Below are positions 9,006 to 16,788 of a DNA stretch of 64,000 nucleotides, one piece after another. Below the pieces are notes generated by a model. That model ran no database searches. It was given only the letters and a program-made list of their open reading frames with translations, and was not told where the DNA came from. The stretch comes from an uncultured Clostridia bacterium (GTDB taxonomy: Bacteria > Bacillota > Clostridia > Lachnospirales > CAMZNU01). The translations under genes were made by a program, and so were the position numbers. Every line of letters begins with the position of its first letter. The first letter of the stretch is position 1. The stretch spans positions 38,299 to 102,298 of the forward strand of contig CAMZNU010000007.1 of NCBI GenBank assembly GCA_947313885.1, read 5' to 3'.

Positions 9006-10586
9006 TTATATAGGTGTAATATCCATATTAATATCATTTTGTAATTTAGTGTATATGTGTGTATCATCAGCGCCATAAAAATCATTGTGAAGTTTATTAT
9101 ATTCTTCATCTGTAATAGTAACGACGTCAAAAGATTTTTTATAAGTTTTTTCTAAAAGGGACAATAAATCATCTAGTCGTTCATCGATAATTATTTTAGT
9201 AGTAGAACAAGGGGCAACAATGTGTAAAACATTTTCATTAATAAAGCCAGGTTTACACTGTAATAAACTTTCTTTTAGAGGGATATTTGAAAGTTTGTTA
9301 ATAATGGTTTTAGCCTCTGAAAAAACTTTAGTAATGTCGCTGGGAACAGATTTTGTTACAGTTGTTTTTTTGGTAATGGGTTTATTATTATCAACATTAA
9401 TTGAAGGTACATTTTTAATTATAGTGGTAGGAGGGTTTTTAACATTAACTTCTAAAGAGTCAAGACGTTTTATAATGCTATTATAATCTACTTTAACTTC
9501 TAAAGTGCAAAGGTTAATACAATATATTTCAAAAAGAATTTTTTTGTTATTAGAATATTTAAGGTCGTTAAGGATTTTAGAAAATTCTTTAACTAAATTA
9601 ATTATGAAAGCATCGTTGATATTTGAATAAGCTTTTTTTATGGAGTTGATATTTTCTAATGACATATTAATAGTATTAGATGGATTTGCGATAGATTTAA
9701 TAATAGTTATATCACGTAAATAGGAGATACATTCATTAATGAATTGAGTAATATCTTTGCTATTTATAACTATGTCATTTATAAAGGAGATAATAGAATT
9801 AGAGTCATTGTTGTGTAAGGCGAATATAAAAGAGTCAAGACTATGATTATCTATACCGCCTACTAGTTCACGAACGTTGTTTAAAGTAATAGTTTCGTCG
9901 AAGTAAAGGGATAAACATTGATCTAACAAACTAAGTGCATCACGCATAGAACCATCTGATAAAGTTGCTATATAAAAAAGAGCTTCATCATCAACAAGTT
10001 TATTTTCTAATTTCATGTAAGATTTAAGGGTATCGACCATAATATTTACGGTAATACGTTTAAAATCAAAACGTTGACATCTTGAAAGTATAGTTGTGGG
10101 TATTTTTTGAGGGTCTGTAGTTGCTAATATAAAAATAACATTTTTAGGTGGTTCTTCTAAAGTTTTAAGTAGTGCGTTAAAGGCACCAGTAGAAAGCATA
10201 TGAACTTCATCAATAATATAAACTTTAAAGTTACAAAGGATAGTAGGGTATTTAGCTTCGTTAACGATATCGCGAATATTTTCAACACCGTTATTACTAG
10301 CGGCATCAATTTCAACGACGTCTAGAGAAGAACCGTTACTAATTTGAATACAAGGTTCACATTTATTGCAAGGTTCACCATTTTCAAAATGTAAACAGTT
10401 TATAGCTTTAGCAAAAAGTTTAGCGGAAGAAGTTTTACCAGTTCCATGAGTACCGCAAAAAAGGTAAGCATGGTTAATATGATTATTAATGATTTGATTT
10501 TGTAAAGTTTTAACAATGTGATATTGACCTTGAATATCTGAAAATAATTTGGGTCTAAGTTTTCTATAAAGGGCAGTATATGACAT
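9006..10586 (-). CDS. dnaX: DNA polymerase III subunit gamma/tau
   Basis: 526 residues. The clamp-loader ATPase opens with YTALYRKLRPKLFSDIQGQ, Walker A GTHGTGKT (45-52; the usual residues before GTGKT are PR or AR, here TH), a zinc module with Cys64, 73, 76 and 79, DEVHML (Walker B), the SRC arginine-finger motif in LSRCQRFDF, and the lid domain. The last ~170 residues are the short variable tau-like tail. It loads the sliding clamp and couples the replicase to the helicase. It heads the dnaX-ybaB-recR unit, and AGAGG precedes the ATG. Confidence 0.97.
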   Translation of the reverse strand: MSYTALYRKLRPKLFSDIQGQYHIVKTLQNQIINNHINHAYLFCGTHGTGKTSSAKLFAKAINCLHFENGEPCNKCEPCIQISNGSSLDVVEIDAASNNGVENIRDIVNEAKYPTILCNFKVYIIDEVHMLSTGAFNALLKTLEEPPKNVIFILATTDPQKIPTTILSRCQRFDFKRITVNIMVDTLKSYMKLENKLVDDEALFYIATLSDGSMRDALSLLDQCLSLYFDETITLNNVRELVGGIDNHSLDSFIFALHNNDSNSIISFINDIVINSKDITQFINECISYLRDITIIKSIANPSNTINMSLENINSIKKAYSNINDAFIINLVKEFSKILNDLKYSNNKKILFEIYCINLCTLEVKVDYNSIIKRLDSLEVNVKNPPTTIIKNVPSINVDNNKPITKKTTVTKSVPSDITKVFSEAKTIINKLSNIPLKESLLQCKPGFINENVLHIVAPCSTTKIIIDERLDDLLSLLEKTYKKSFDVVTITDEEYNKLHNDFYGADDTHIYTKLQNDINMDITPI

Positions 10587-10802
10587 AAGAACCTCTTTTC
10601 ATATTTTATAAGTAAATAAATTTATAAATTTATTATAATACAAGATTAAATAGAAATGTACTAAAAATAAATTTAATGTTTAAATTTAATAAATTGGGTT
10701 AATAATAAATTGTAAAGTGAAGTGTTAATAAAAATATAGAAACACAAACTTATATCATTGGATAGTGTAGGCAGTAAATAATATTAAAGGAGGTGCAATT
10801 CA

Positions 10803-11801
10803 ATGAAAAACTTTTTACAAGAGAATGGAATATTAGTAGTACTTTATGGAGTAGTAGGCGTACTAGCAGTAACGGCAGGAACGTTAACTTATACAGGATA
10901 TAAAGAAGCTAGAAACGTAAATGTTAAAAAAGAAGAGGTTAGAGAAGTAGAATCGAATTTATCGGAAAGCTTTAAAGATAAAGAGAATGAAGAAAAGTTA
11001 GAAGCAATTAAAAAACTAAGAGAAGAGCTTAAGGAGAGTGGGGAAAAAGAAGCAAGAAAGGAGATGGAGGAAAAAGAAAGTAATAATATAGATAGTAAAA
11101 ATGCAAGTAATGAAAAAGTAGAGTTAGAAAGAGGAGATGTAGGGGTAAAAAGTACGGAAGATAAAATAGAATGGAACGATCAAAAAGAGATAAGTGAAGA
11201 AGGAATGCAAGAAGATGTTGATGAGATAGAAGAGACATTTAATCTTTTCAAGAAAAAAAGAAATGAGGACAAAGTAGATAAAATAAAAGAGCCAAAAATA
11301 AAAGAGGAGAAGGAAGAAATAGATATTGGAAATATTGGAGATATAGAAAAAGAGAACAAGGCAAATAGAACATCGTATGAAAAATTTCAGAAAGGCGATA
11401 AATTAAAGTGGCCTGTAGAGGGTGAAGTGTTGATGCCGTTTAATGAGGAGAAGTTAGTATATGACAAAACATTAGATCAATACAGAACAAATTCAAACAT
11501 AGCTATTAAAGCAGAAAAAGGAAGTAAAGTATCGCCATCAGCAGATGGAAAAATAATAGATGTAGGTGTGTCAAAAGAGGCTAATGGGTATGTAGTAATA
11601 GAACATGGAAATGGTTATGTTACAAAATACAGTCAACTTATAAGTAAGCATATAGTAAAAGTTGGAGATATAGTTTTGACAGAAGATATAATAGGGCACG
11701 TAGGGAGTCCATCTAATAATTCTATGATGTTAGGCAATCATTTAAGGTTTGAAGTAATAGAAGAAAACAAATCAAGCGATCCAACAAAGTATTTAGAATA
11801 A
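10803..11801 (+). CDS. SpoIIQ-like M23/LytM-fold membrane protein, active site degenerate
   Basis: 332 residues. A short cytoplasmic N-terminus and one membrane helix (about 10-30) are followed by a ~160-residue Lys/Glu-rich coiled linker and a C-terminal LytM/M23 domain (about 198-332). In active M23 peptidases the first motif is H-x3-D; here that site reads YRTNSNIAIKA, with neither residue. The second motif survives only as NHLRFEV. The end, SDPTKYL, is typical. By topology and domain this resembles SpoIIQ, the forespore half of the SpoIIQ-SpoIIIAH channel needed during engulfment; Bacillus SpoIIQ is also inactive. spoIID, its frequent clostridial neighbour, is absent, so the name is an inference. 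The site AAAGGAGGTG precedes the ATG. Confidence 0.7.
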   Translation: MKNFLQENGILVVLYGVVGVLAVTAGTLTYTGYKEARNVNVKKEEVREVESNLSESFKDKENEEKLEAIKKLREELKESGEKEARKEMEEKESNNIDSKNASNEKVELERGDVGVKSTEDKIEWNDQKEISEEGMQEDVDEIEETFNLFKKKRNEDKVDKIKEPKIKEEKEEIDIGNIGDIEKENKANRTSYEKFQKGDKLKWPVEGEVLMPFNEEKLVYDKTLDQYRTNSNIAIKAEKGSKVSPSADGKIIDVGVSKEANGYVVIEHGNGYVTKYSQLISKHIVKVGDIVLTEDIIGHVGSPSNNSMMLGNHLRFEVIEENKSSDPTKYLE

Positions 11802-11824
11802 AATTGTAAAGGTAAGTTTTAACT

Positions 11825-11877
11825 AAAAAGGGCTTAGTACATAAGAAATCAAAATCTTATGTACAAGGTTCTTTTTT
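11825..11877 (+). terminator. Terminator of the spoIIQ-like gene
   Basis: GTACATAAGA pairs with TCTTATGTAC around an 8-base loop, extended outward by wobble pairs to A5/T6. T6 follows. Confidence 0.8.
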
Positions 11878-12141
11878 AAGGTTATTACATTTAAAATGAT
11901 TTTAAAAAGATATATAGATATATAAATAGGAAGAAAACGGATTAAGTAGAAAAAATTCATTTACAATATGGAGTAAAATAGAGCAATAATGAAATAAATA
12001 TAAAATAAAAAGTTAGTCAACAATGTTGACAAAAATATATTACTTTGTTAAAATCAAAGTTGTGTGTAAGAAATTCATGGTGAACACATTAAAAATTAAA
12101 AATTAAGGCAGATTAGTACAAATTATAGGGAGGTGTAATTA
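11878..12141 (+). promoter_or_regulatory. str operon promoter region with palindrome over the -35 box
   Basis: TTGACA (12026-12031) and TAAAAT (12049-12054) have a 17-base spacer, a near-consensus sigma-A promoter. A 7-bp inverted repeat, GTCAACA-A-TGTTGAC (12016-12030), covers most of the -35 and could be an operator. About 85 bases of leader separate the -10 from rpsL. Nothing else was recognised between the upstream terminator and this promoter. Confidence 0.7.
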
Positions 12142-12564
12142 ATGCCAACATTTAACCAGTTAGTTAAAAAAGGAAGAAAAACTTCAGTAAAGAAATCTAC
12201 GGCACCAGCATTACAAAAAGGTTTAAATAGTTTAAAAAAGAGAAGTACAAACACATCAAGTCCTCAAAAAAGAGGAGTGTGTACATCTGTTAAAACAGCT
12301 ACACCAAAAAAACCTAACTCAGCACTTAGAAAAATAGCAAGAGTTAAGCTTTCAAATGGTATTGAAGTAACAGCATATATACCAGGAGAAGGACACAATT
12401 TACAAGAACATAGTGTTGTTTTAATAAGAGGTGGAAGAATTAAAGATGTTCCAGGGGTACGTTACCACATTGTAAGAGGTACACTAGATACAGCAGGTGT
12501 AGCAAATAGAATGCAATCACGTTCAAAATATGGAGCTAAAAAACCTAAAGATAAGAAAAAATAA
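12142..12564 (+). CDS. rpsL: Small ribosomal subunit protein uS12
   Basis: 140 residues. It opens [12 protein letters not shown] as the family does and contains [17 protein letters not shown] and the [18 protein letters not shown] loop, the decoding-centre segments. The lysine in [11 protein letters not shown], where streptomycin-resistance changes occur, is the sensitive wild-type residue. GGGAGGTG precedes the ATG. It is the first gene of rpsL-rpsG-fusA-tuf. The 176 bases before rpsG are unusually long and look structured. Confidence 0.98.
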   Translation: MPTFNQLVKKGRKTSVKKSTAPALQKGLNSLKKRSTNTSSPQKRGVCTSVKTATPKKPNSALRKIARVKLSNGIEVTAYIPGEGHNLQEHSVVLIRGGRIKDVPGVRYHIVRGTLDTAGVANRMQSRSKYGAKKPKDKKK

Positions 12565-12603
12565 ATTAGGTAAAAAATGTTAAAGATTATATATTTAATT
12601 ATC

Positions 12604-12709
12604 CCTGTACACTAAGTCAGCCATGAAGATATAGAAAGTACAGGCATGAAACGAGCGTATAATCATTTAGTCAACAACTATTTGATATAAGTCGAACGAG
12701 TACCGTTGA
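12604..12709 (+). promoter_or_regulatory. Structured intercistronic RNA between rpsL and rpsG (candidate S7 control site)
   Basis: CCTGTAC (12604-12610) pairs exactly with GTACAGG (12638-12644). TCAAC (12671-12675) can pair with GTTGA (12705-12709). The region is richer in G+C than other gaps here. In E. coli, protein S7 represses the str operon by binding between rpsL and rpsG, so a similar role is plausible. I see no known named motif. Confidence 0.45.
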
Positions 12710-12740
12710 TAAAATTATAATAATTGAGGAGGGAAGAATC

Positions 12741-13211
12741 GTGCCACGTAAAGGACATGTTTCAAAAAGAGATGTACTACCAGATCCATTGTACAATAGT
12801 AAAGTAGTAACAAAATTAATCAATGCCATTATGGTAGATGGCAAAAGAGGTGTTGCACAAAATATAGTGTATAGAGCCTTTGAACAAGTTGCAGAAAAAA
12901 CAGGTAATGAGGCATTAGAAATGTTTGAAGAAGCATTAGGTAATATTATGCCAGCGTTAGAAGTAAAAGCGCGCCGTGTAGGTGGAGCAACATATCAAGT
13001 ACCAACAGAAGTAAGACCAGATAGAAGACAAGCATTAGGACTTAGATGGTTAGTAATGTATTCAAGAAAACGTAACGAAAGAATGATGAAAGACCGTTTA
13101 GCGAATGAAATAATGGATGCGGTAAACAACACAGGCGGAGCTTTCAAAAAGAAAGAAGACACGCATAAAATGGCTGATGCAAATAAAGCATTTTCACATT
13201 TCAAATTTTAG
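12741..13211 (+). CDS. rpsG: Small ribosomal subunit protein uS7
   Basis: 156 residues starting at GTG with GAGGAGGG upstream. The family motifs [52 protein letters not shown] and [13 protein letters not shown] are all present, and the C-terminus ends in the helical [15 protein letters not shown]7 nucleates the 30S head and contacts the E site. It is second in the str operon. The preceding gap could hold its autoregulatory site. Confidence 0.98.
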   Translation: MPRKGHVSKRDVLPDPLYNSKVVTKLINAIMVDGKRGVAQNIVYRAFEQVAEKTGNEALEMFEEALGNIMPALEVKARRVGGATYQVPTEVRPDRRQALGLRWLVMYSRKRNERMMKDRLANEIMDAVNNTGGAFKKKEDTHKMADANKAFSHFKF

Positions 13212-13230
13212 AATAAATAAAATGTGTCAA

Positions 13231-13262
13231 CAATTTAGTGTACTTATAGGTATGCTAAATTG
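13231..13262 (+). promoter_or_regulatory. Hairpin between rpsG and fusA
   Basis: A 13-bp stem (13231-13243 with 13250-13262, two G-U pairs) closes a 6-base loop. No T tract follows, so it is not a simple terminator. It may protect or process the mRNA between the two cistrons. It starts just after a third copy of GTCAACAA. Confidence 0.55.
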
Positions 13263-13294
13263 TTATATAAAGATAAAGGTAGGAGGAAAAAATA

Positions 13295-15379
13295 GTGTCT
13301 AAAAGAGAATTTAGTTTAGAAAAGACTAGAAATATAGGTATCATGGCTCATATTGATGCAGGGAAAACTACGTTAACAGAACGTATTTTATACTACACAG
13401 GGCGTAACTATAAAATAGGAGATACTCACGAAGGTACAGCAACAATGGACTGGATGGAGCAAGAGCAAGAAAGAGGGATAACAATAACATCAGCGGCAAC
13501 AACTACATCTTGGTTAGAAAATAGAATTAATATAATTGATACACCAGGACATGTTGATTTCACAGTAGAAGTTGAAAGATCATTACGTGTATTAGATGGA
13601 GCTGTAGGTGTTTTTTGTGCAAAAGGTGGAGTTGAGCCACAATCAGAAACGGTATGGCGTCAAGCAGACACATATGATGTACCACGTATGGCATTTGTAA
13701 ATAAAATGGATATGATGGGTGCAGATTTTATAAATGTTGTTGAAATGATGAGAGATCGTTTAAAATCAAATGCAGTACCTGTAATGTTACCAATAGGTGC
13801 AGAAGACGATTTCGTAGGAATAGTAGATCTTATGAAAATGAAAGCATTTATTTATAACGATGAAAAAGGTGAAGACATTTCAGAAATTGAAATACCAGAA
13901 GAATTAAAAGAGTTATCAGATACGTATAGAGCAGAAATGGTAGAATCTATAGCAGAATTAGATGATGAATTAATTGGGAAATTATTAGAAGGCGAAGAAA
14001 TCACAGAAAAAGAATTAAAGGAAACTTTAAGAAAAGGGACGATAGCATGTGAAATCGTACCAGTATTTTGTGGTTCAGCGTATAAAAATAAAGGTGTTCA
14101 ATTATTATTAGATGGAGTAATAGATTATATGCCAGCACCTACGGATATTAAGGCTATAACAGGTCATGTTCCAGGAGATGAAGAAGACATAGTTGAAAGA
14201 CCATCATCAGACGAAGCACCATTTTCAGCATTAGCATTTAAAATAATGAACGATCCATTTGTAGGTAAATTAGCATTCTTTAGAGTATATTCAGGAACGT
14301 TAGAAGCGGGATCATACGTATATAATACGACAAAAGGTAAAAAAGAAAGAATCGGTCGTATAGTACAAATGCATGCTAATTCACGTGAAGAAATATCAAA
14401 AGTTTATGCAGGAGATATAGCAGCAGCAGTAGGATTAAAATCAACGACTACAGGTGACACATTATGTTTACAAGGTGATGATGAAGTTATACTTGAGTCA
14501 ATGAATTTCCCAGATCCAGTTATTTCTATAGCAATTGAGCCAAAATCAAAAGGCGATAGAGATAAGTTAGGAATATCATTACAAAAGCTAGCAGAGGAAG
14601 ATCCAACATTTAAAACTTTTACAGATGAAGAAACAGGACAAACGATAATATCAGGAATGGGAGAGTTACATCTTGAGATAATTGTTGATCGTTTATTAAG
14701 AGAATTCAAAGTAGAAGCAAATGTAGGAGCACCACAAGTTGCATATAGAGAAACAATAAGAGATACAGTAGAAGAAGATTCAAAATATGCAAAACAATCA
14801 GGTGGACGTGGACAATATGGTCACGCTAAAATCAGATTTGAGCCAATGGATGCAAATGATCCAGAAAAAGCTTATGAATTTGTTAATGCAACAGTTGGAG
14901 GATCAATACCAAAAGAATACGTACCAGCGGTAGATAATGGTATCCAAGAAGCAATGAGATCAGGTATAATTGGAGGATTCCCAGTTATAGGAGTTAAAGC
15001 TACGTGTTATGACGGATCATATCATGATGTAGATTCATCAGAGATGGCGTTTAAAATAGCAGGATCAATGGCATTTAAAAATGCGATGAGAAGAGCAAAC
15101 CCAGTGTTATTAGAACCAGTTATGAAAGTTGAAGTTACAGTACCAGAGGAATATATGGGAGATGTAATGGGAGACGTTAGTAGTAGACGTGGACGTATCG
15201 AAGGTATGGAATCTAAAAGTGGTGCACAAATTATACGTGCATTTGTACCATTAGCAGAAATGTTTGGATATTCGACAGATTTACGTTCTAAAACACAAGG
15301 TAGAGGAACATACGCTATGGAATTAGCAATGTATGAACCAGTACCAAAATCAATACAAGAAGAAGTAGCAAATAAATAA
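13295..15379 (+). CDS. fusA: Elongation factor G
   Basis: 694 residues starting at GTG behind AGGAGGAAAA. GTPase motifs: AHIDAGKTT (G1), the switch containing [19 protein letters not shown] (G3) and NKMD (G4). Domains II-V follow in full, including [11 protein letters not shown] in domain IV and [11 protein letters not shown] near the end. It translocates tRNA and mRNA on the ribosome and, with RRF, recycles ribosomes. Normal length; only this copy is in the window. Confidence 0.98.
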   Translation: MSKREFSLEKTRNIGIMAHIDAGKTTLTERILYYTGRNYKIGDTHEGTATMDWMEQEQERGITITSAATTTSWLENRINIIDTPGHVDFTVEVERSLRVLDGAVGVFCAKGGVEPQSETVWRQADTYDVPRMAFVNKMDMMGADFINVVEMMRDRLKSNAVPVMLPIGAEDDFVGIVDLMKMKAFIYNDEKGEDISEIEIPEELKELSDTYRAEMVESIAELDDELIGKLLEGEEITEKELKETLRKGTIACEIVPVFCGSAYKNKGVQLLLDGVIDYMPAPTDIKAITGHVPGDEEDIVERPSSDEAPFSALAFKIMNDPFVGKLAFFRVYSGTLEAGSYVYNTTKGKKERIGRIVQMHANSREEISKVYAGDIAAAVGLKSTTTGDTLCLQGDDEVILESMNFPDPVISIAIEPKSKGDRDKLGISLQKLAEEDPTFKTFTDEETGQTIISGMGELHLEIIVDRLLREFKVEANVGAPQVAYRETIRDTVEEDSKYAKQSGGRGQYGHAKIRFEPMDANDPEKAYEFVNATVGGSIPKEYVPAVDNGIQEAMRSGIIGGFPVIGVKATCYDGSYHDVDSSEMAFKIAGSMAFKNAMRRANPVLLEPVMKVEVTVPEEYMGDVMGDVSSRRGRIEGMESKSGAQIIRAFVPLAEMFGYSTDLRSKTQGRGTYAMELAMYEPVPKSIQEEVANK

Positions 15380-15386
15380 AAAAAAC

Positions 15387-15415
15387 TTGTAAAAAGTTTT
15401 GAAAGTATTTATAAT
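15387..15415 (+). promoter_or_regulatory. Candidate internal promoter for tuf
   Basis: TTGTAA (15387-15392) and TATAAT (15410-15415), with 17 bases between them, lie in the fusA-tuf gap. This would give tuf extra transcription, as is seen in other str operons. Confidence 0.55.
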
Positions 15416-15457
15416 AAAAATATATAGAAAAATATTCATAATTTAAGGAGGCTTATA

Positions 15458-16657
15458 ATGGCTAAAGCAAAATTCGAAAGAAATAAACCACATGTTAATA
15501 TTGGAACAATAGGACATGTTGATCATGGTAAAACAACATTAACAGCAGCAATAACAAAAACGTTACATGAAAGATTAGGAACAGGAGAATCAGTAGCGTT
15601 CGAAAATATTGATAAAGCACCAGAAGAAAGAGAAAGAGGTATAACAATATCTACAACTCACGTTGAGTATGAAACAGGAGCTAGACATTATGCACATGTG
15701 GATTGTCCAGGGCATGCCGATTACGTTAAAAACATGATCACAGGAGCAGCACAAATGGATGGCTCGATCTTAGTTGTTGCAGCTACAGATGGACCAATGG
15801 CTCAAACAAGAGAGCATATCTTACTTGCACGTCAAGTTGGAGTACCTAAGTTAGTAGTATTCATGAACAAATGTGATATGATAGATGAAGAAGATGAAGA
15901 ATTATTAGACTTAGTAGAAATGGAAATAAGAGAATTATTATCAGAATATGATTTTGATGGTGATGAAACTCCAATAATTAGAGGTTCAGCATTTAAAGCA
16001 TTAGAAGACTCATCATCAGTGTGGGGAGATAAAATCGTTGAATTATTTGAAGTAATAGATGAATATATCCCAACACCAAAAAGAGAAACAGAAAAAGATT
16101 TCATTATGCCAATTGAAGATGTATTTTCAATTACAGGACGTGGAACAGTTGCAACTGGTAGAGTTGAAGCTGGAACATTAAATATCCAAGACGAAGTTGA
16201 ATTAGTTGGATTAACAGATGAGCCAAGAAAAGTTGTAGTTACAGGAATTGAAATGTTTAGAAAATTATTAGATTCAGCAGAAGCTGGAGATAATGTTGGT
16301 ATCTTACTAAGAGGGATTCAAAGAGATGAATTAGAAAGAGGTCAAGTATTAGCTAAACCAGGATCAATTACACCACATACAAAATTTAAAGCACAAGTTT
16401 ACGTATTATCACAAGAAGAAGGTGGGCGTCACAAACCATTCTTCAATAATTATAGACCACAATTCTATTTCAGAACAACTGATGTTACCGGAGTGATCAC
16501 ATTACCAACAGGTACAGAAATGTGTATGCCAGGTGACAACGTTGAGATGGATATAGAATTAATCGTACCAATCGCAATGGATGAAGGATTAAAATTCTCA
16601 ATCCGTGAAGGTGGTAGAACAGTTGGAGCAGGTTCTGTTACATCAATAACTGACTAA
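15458..16657 (+). CDS. tuf: Elongation factor Tu
   Basis: 399 residues. GTPase motifs: GHVDHGKTT (19-27), [21 protein letters not shown] and NKCDM, followed by the two beta-barrel domains, with [12 protein letters not shown] in domain II and GGRHKPFF and [14 protein letters not shown] in domain III. It delivers aminoacyl-tRNA to the ribosome. AAGGAGG precedes the ATG. The operon ends at the hairpin just downstream. Confidence 0.98.
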   Translation: MAKAKFERNKPHVNIGTIGHVDHGKTTLTAAITKTLHERLGTGESVAFENIDKAPEERERGITISTTHVEYETGARHYAHVDCPGHADYVKNMITGAAQMDGSILVVAATDGPMAQTREHILLARQVGVPKLVVFMNKCDMIDEEDEELLDLVEMEIRELLSEYDFDGDETPIIRGSAFKALEDSSSVWGDKIVELFEVIDEYIPTPKRETEKDFIMPIEDVFSITGRGTVATGRVEAGTLNIQDEVELVGLTDEPRKVVVTGIEMFRKLLDSAEAGDNVGILLRGIQRDELERGQVLAKPGSITPHTKFKAQVYVLSQEEGGRHKPFFNNYRPQFYFRTTDVTGVITLPTGTEMCMPGDNVEMDIELIVPIAMDEGLKFSIREGGRTVGAGSVTSITD

Positions 16658-16671
16658 TTTAAACGATAAAC

Positions 16672-16701
16672 AAAAAAAGAGTACATTAGTACTCTTTTTT
16701 T
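16672..16701 (+). terminator. str operon terminator
   Basis: Perfect 13-bp stem, 16672-16684 with 16689-16701, with a 4-base ATTA loop, A7 on the left and T7 on the right. Confidence 0.92.
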
Positions 16702-16788
16702 GTGTGTAAAATTTTTCAAATGAAGTAAAAATATTATAAAAAAAAGTAAAACTGTTAATAATGTAAGTAGTATGAACTAGGAGGAGTT

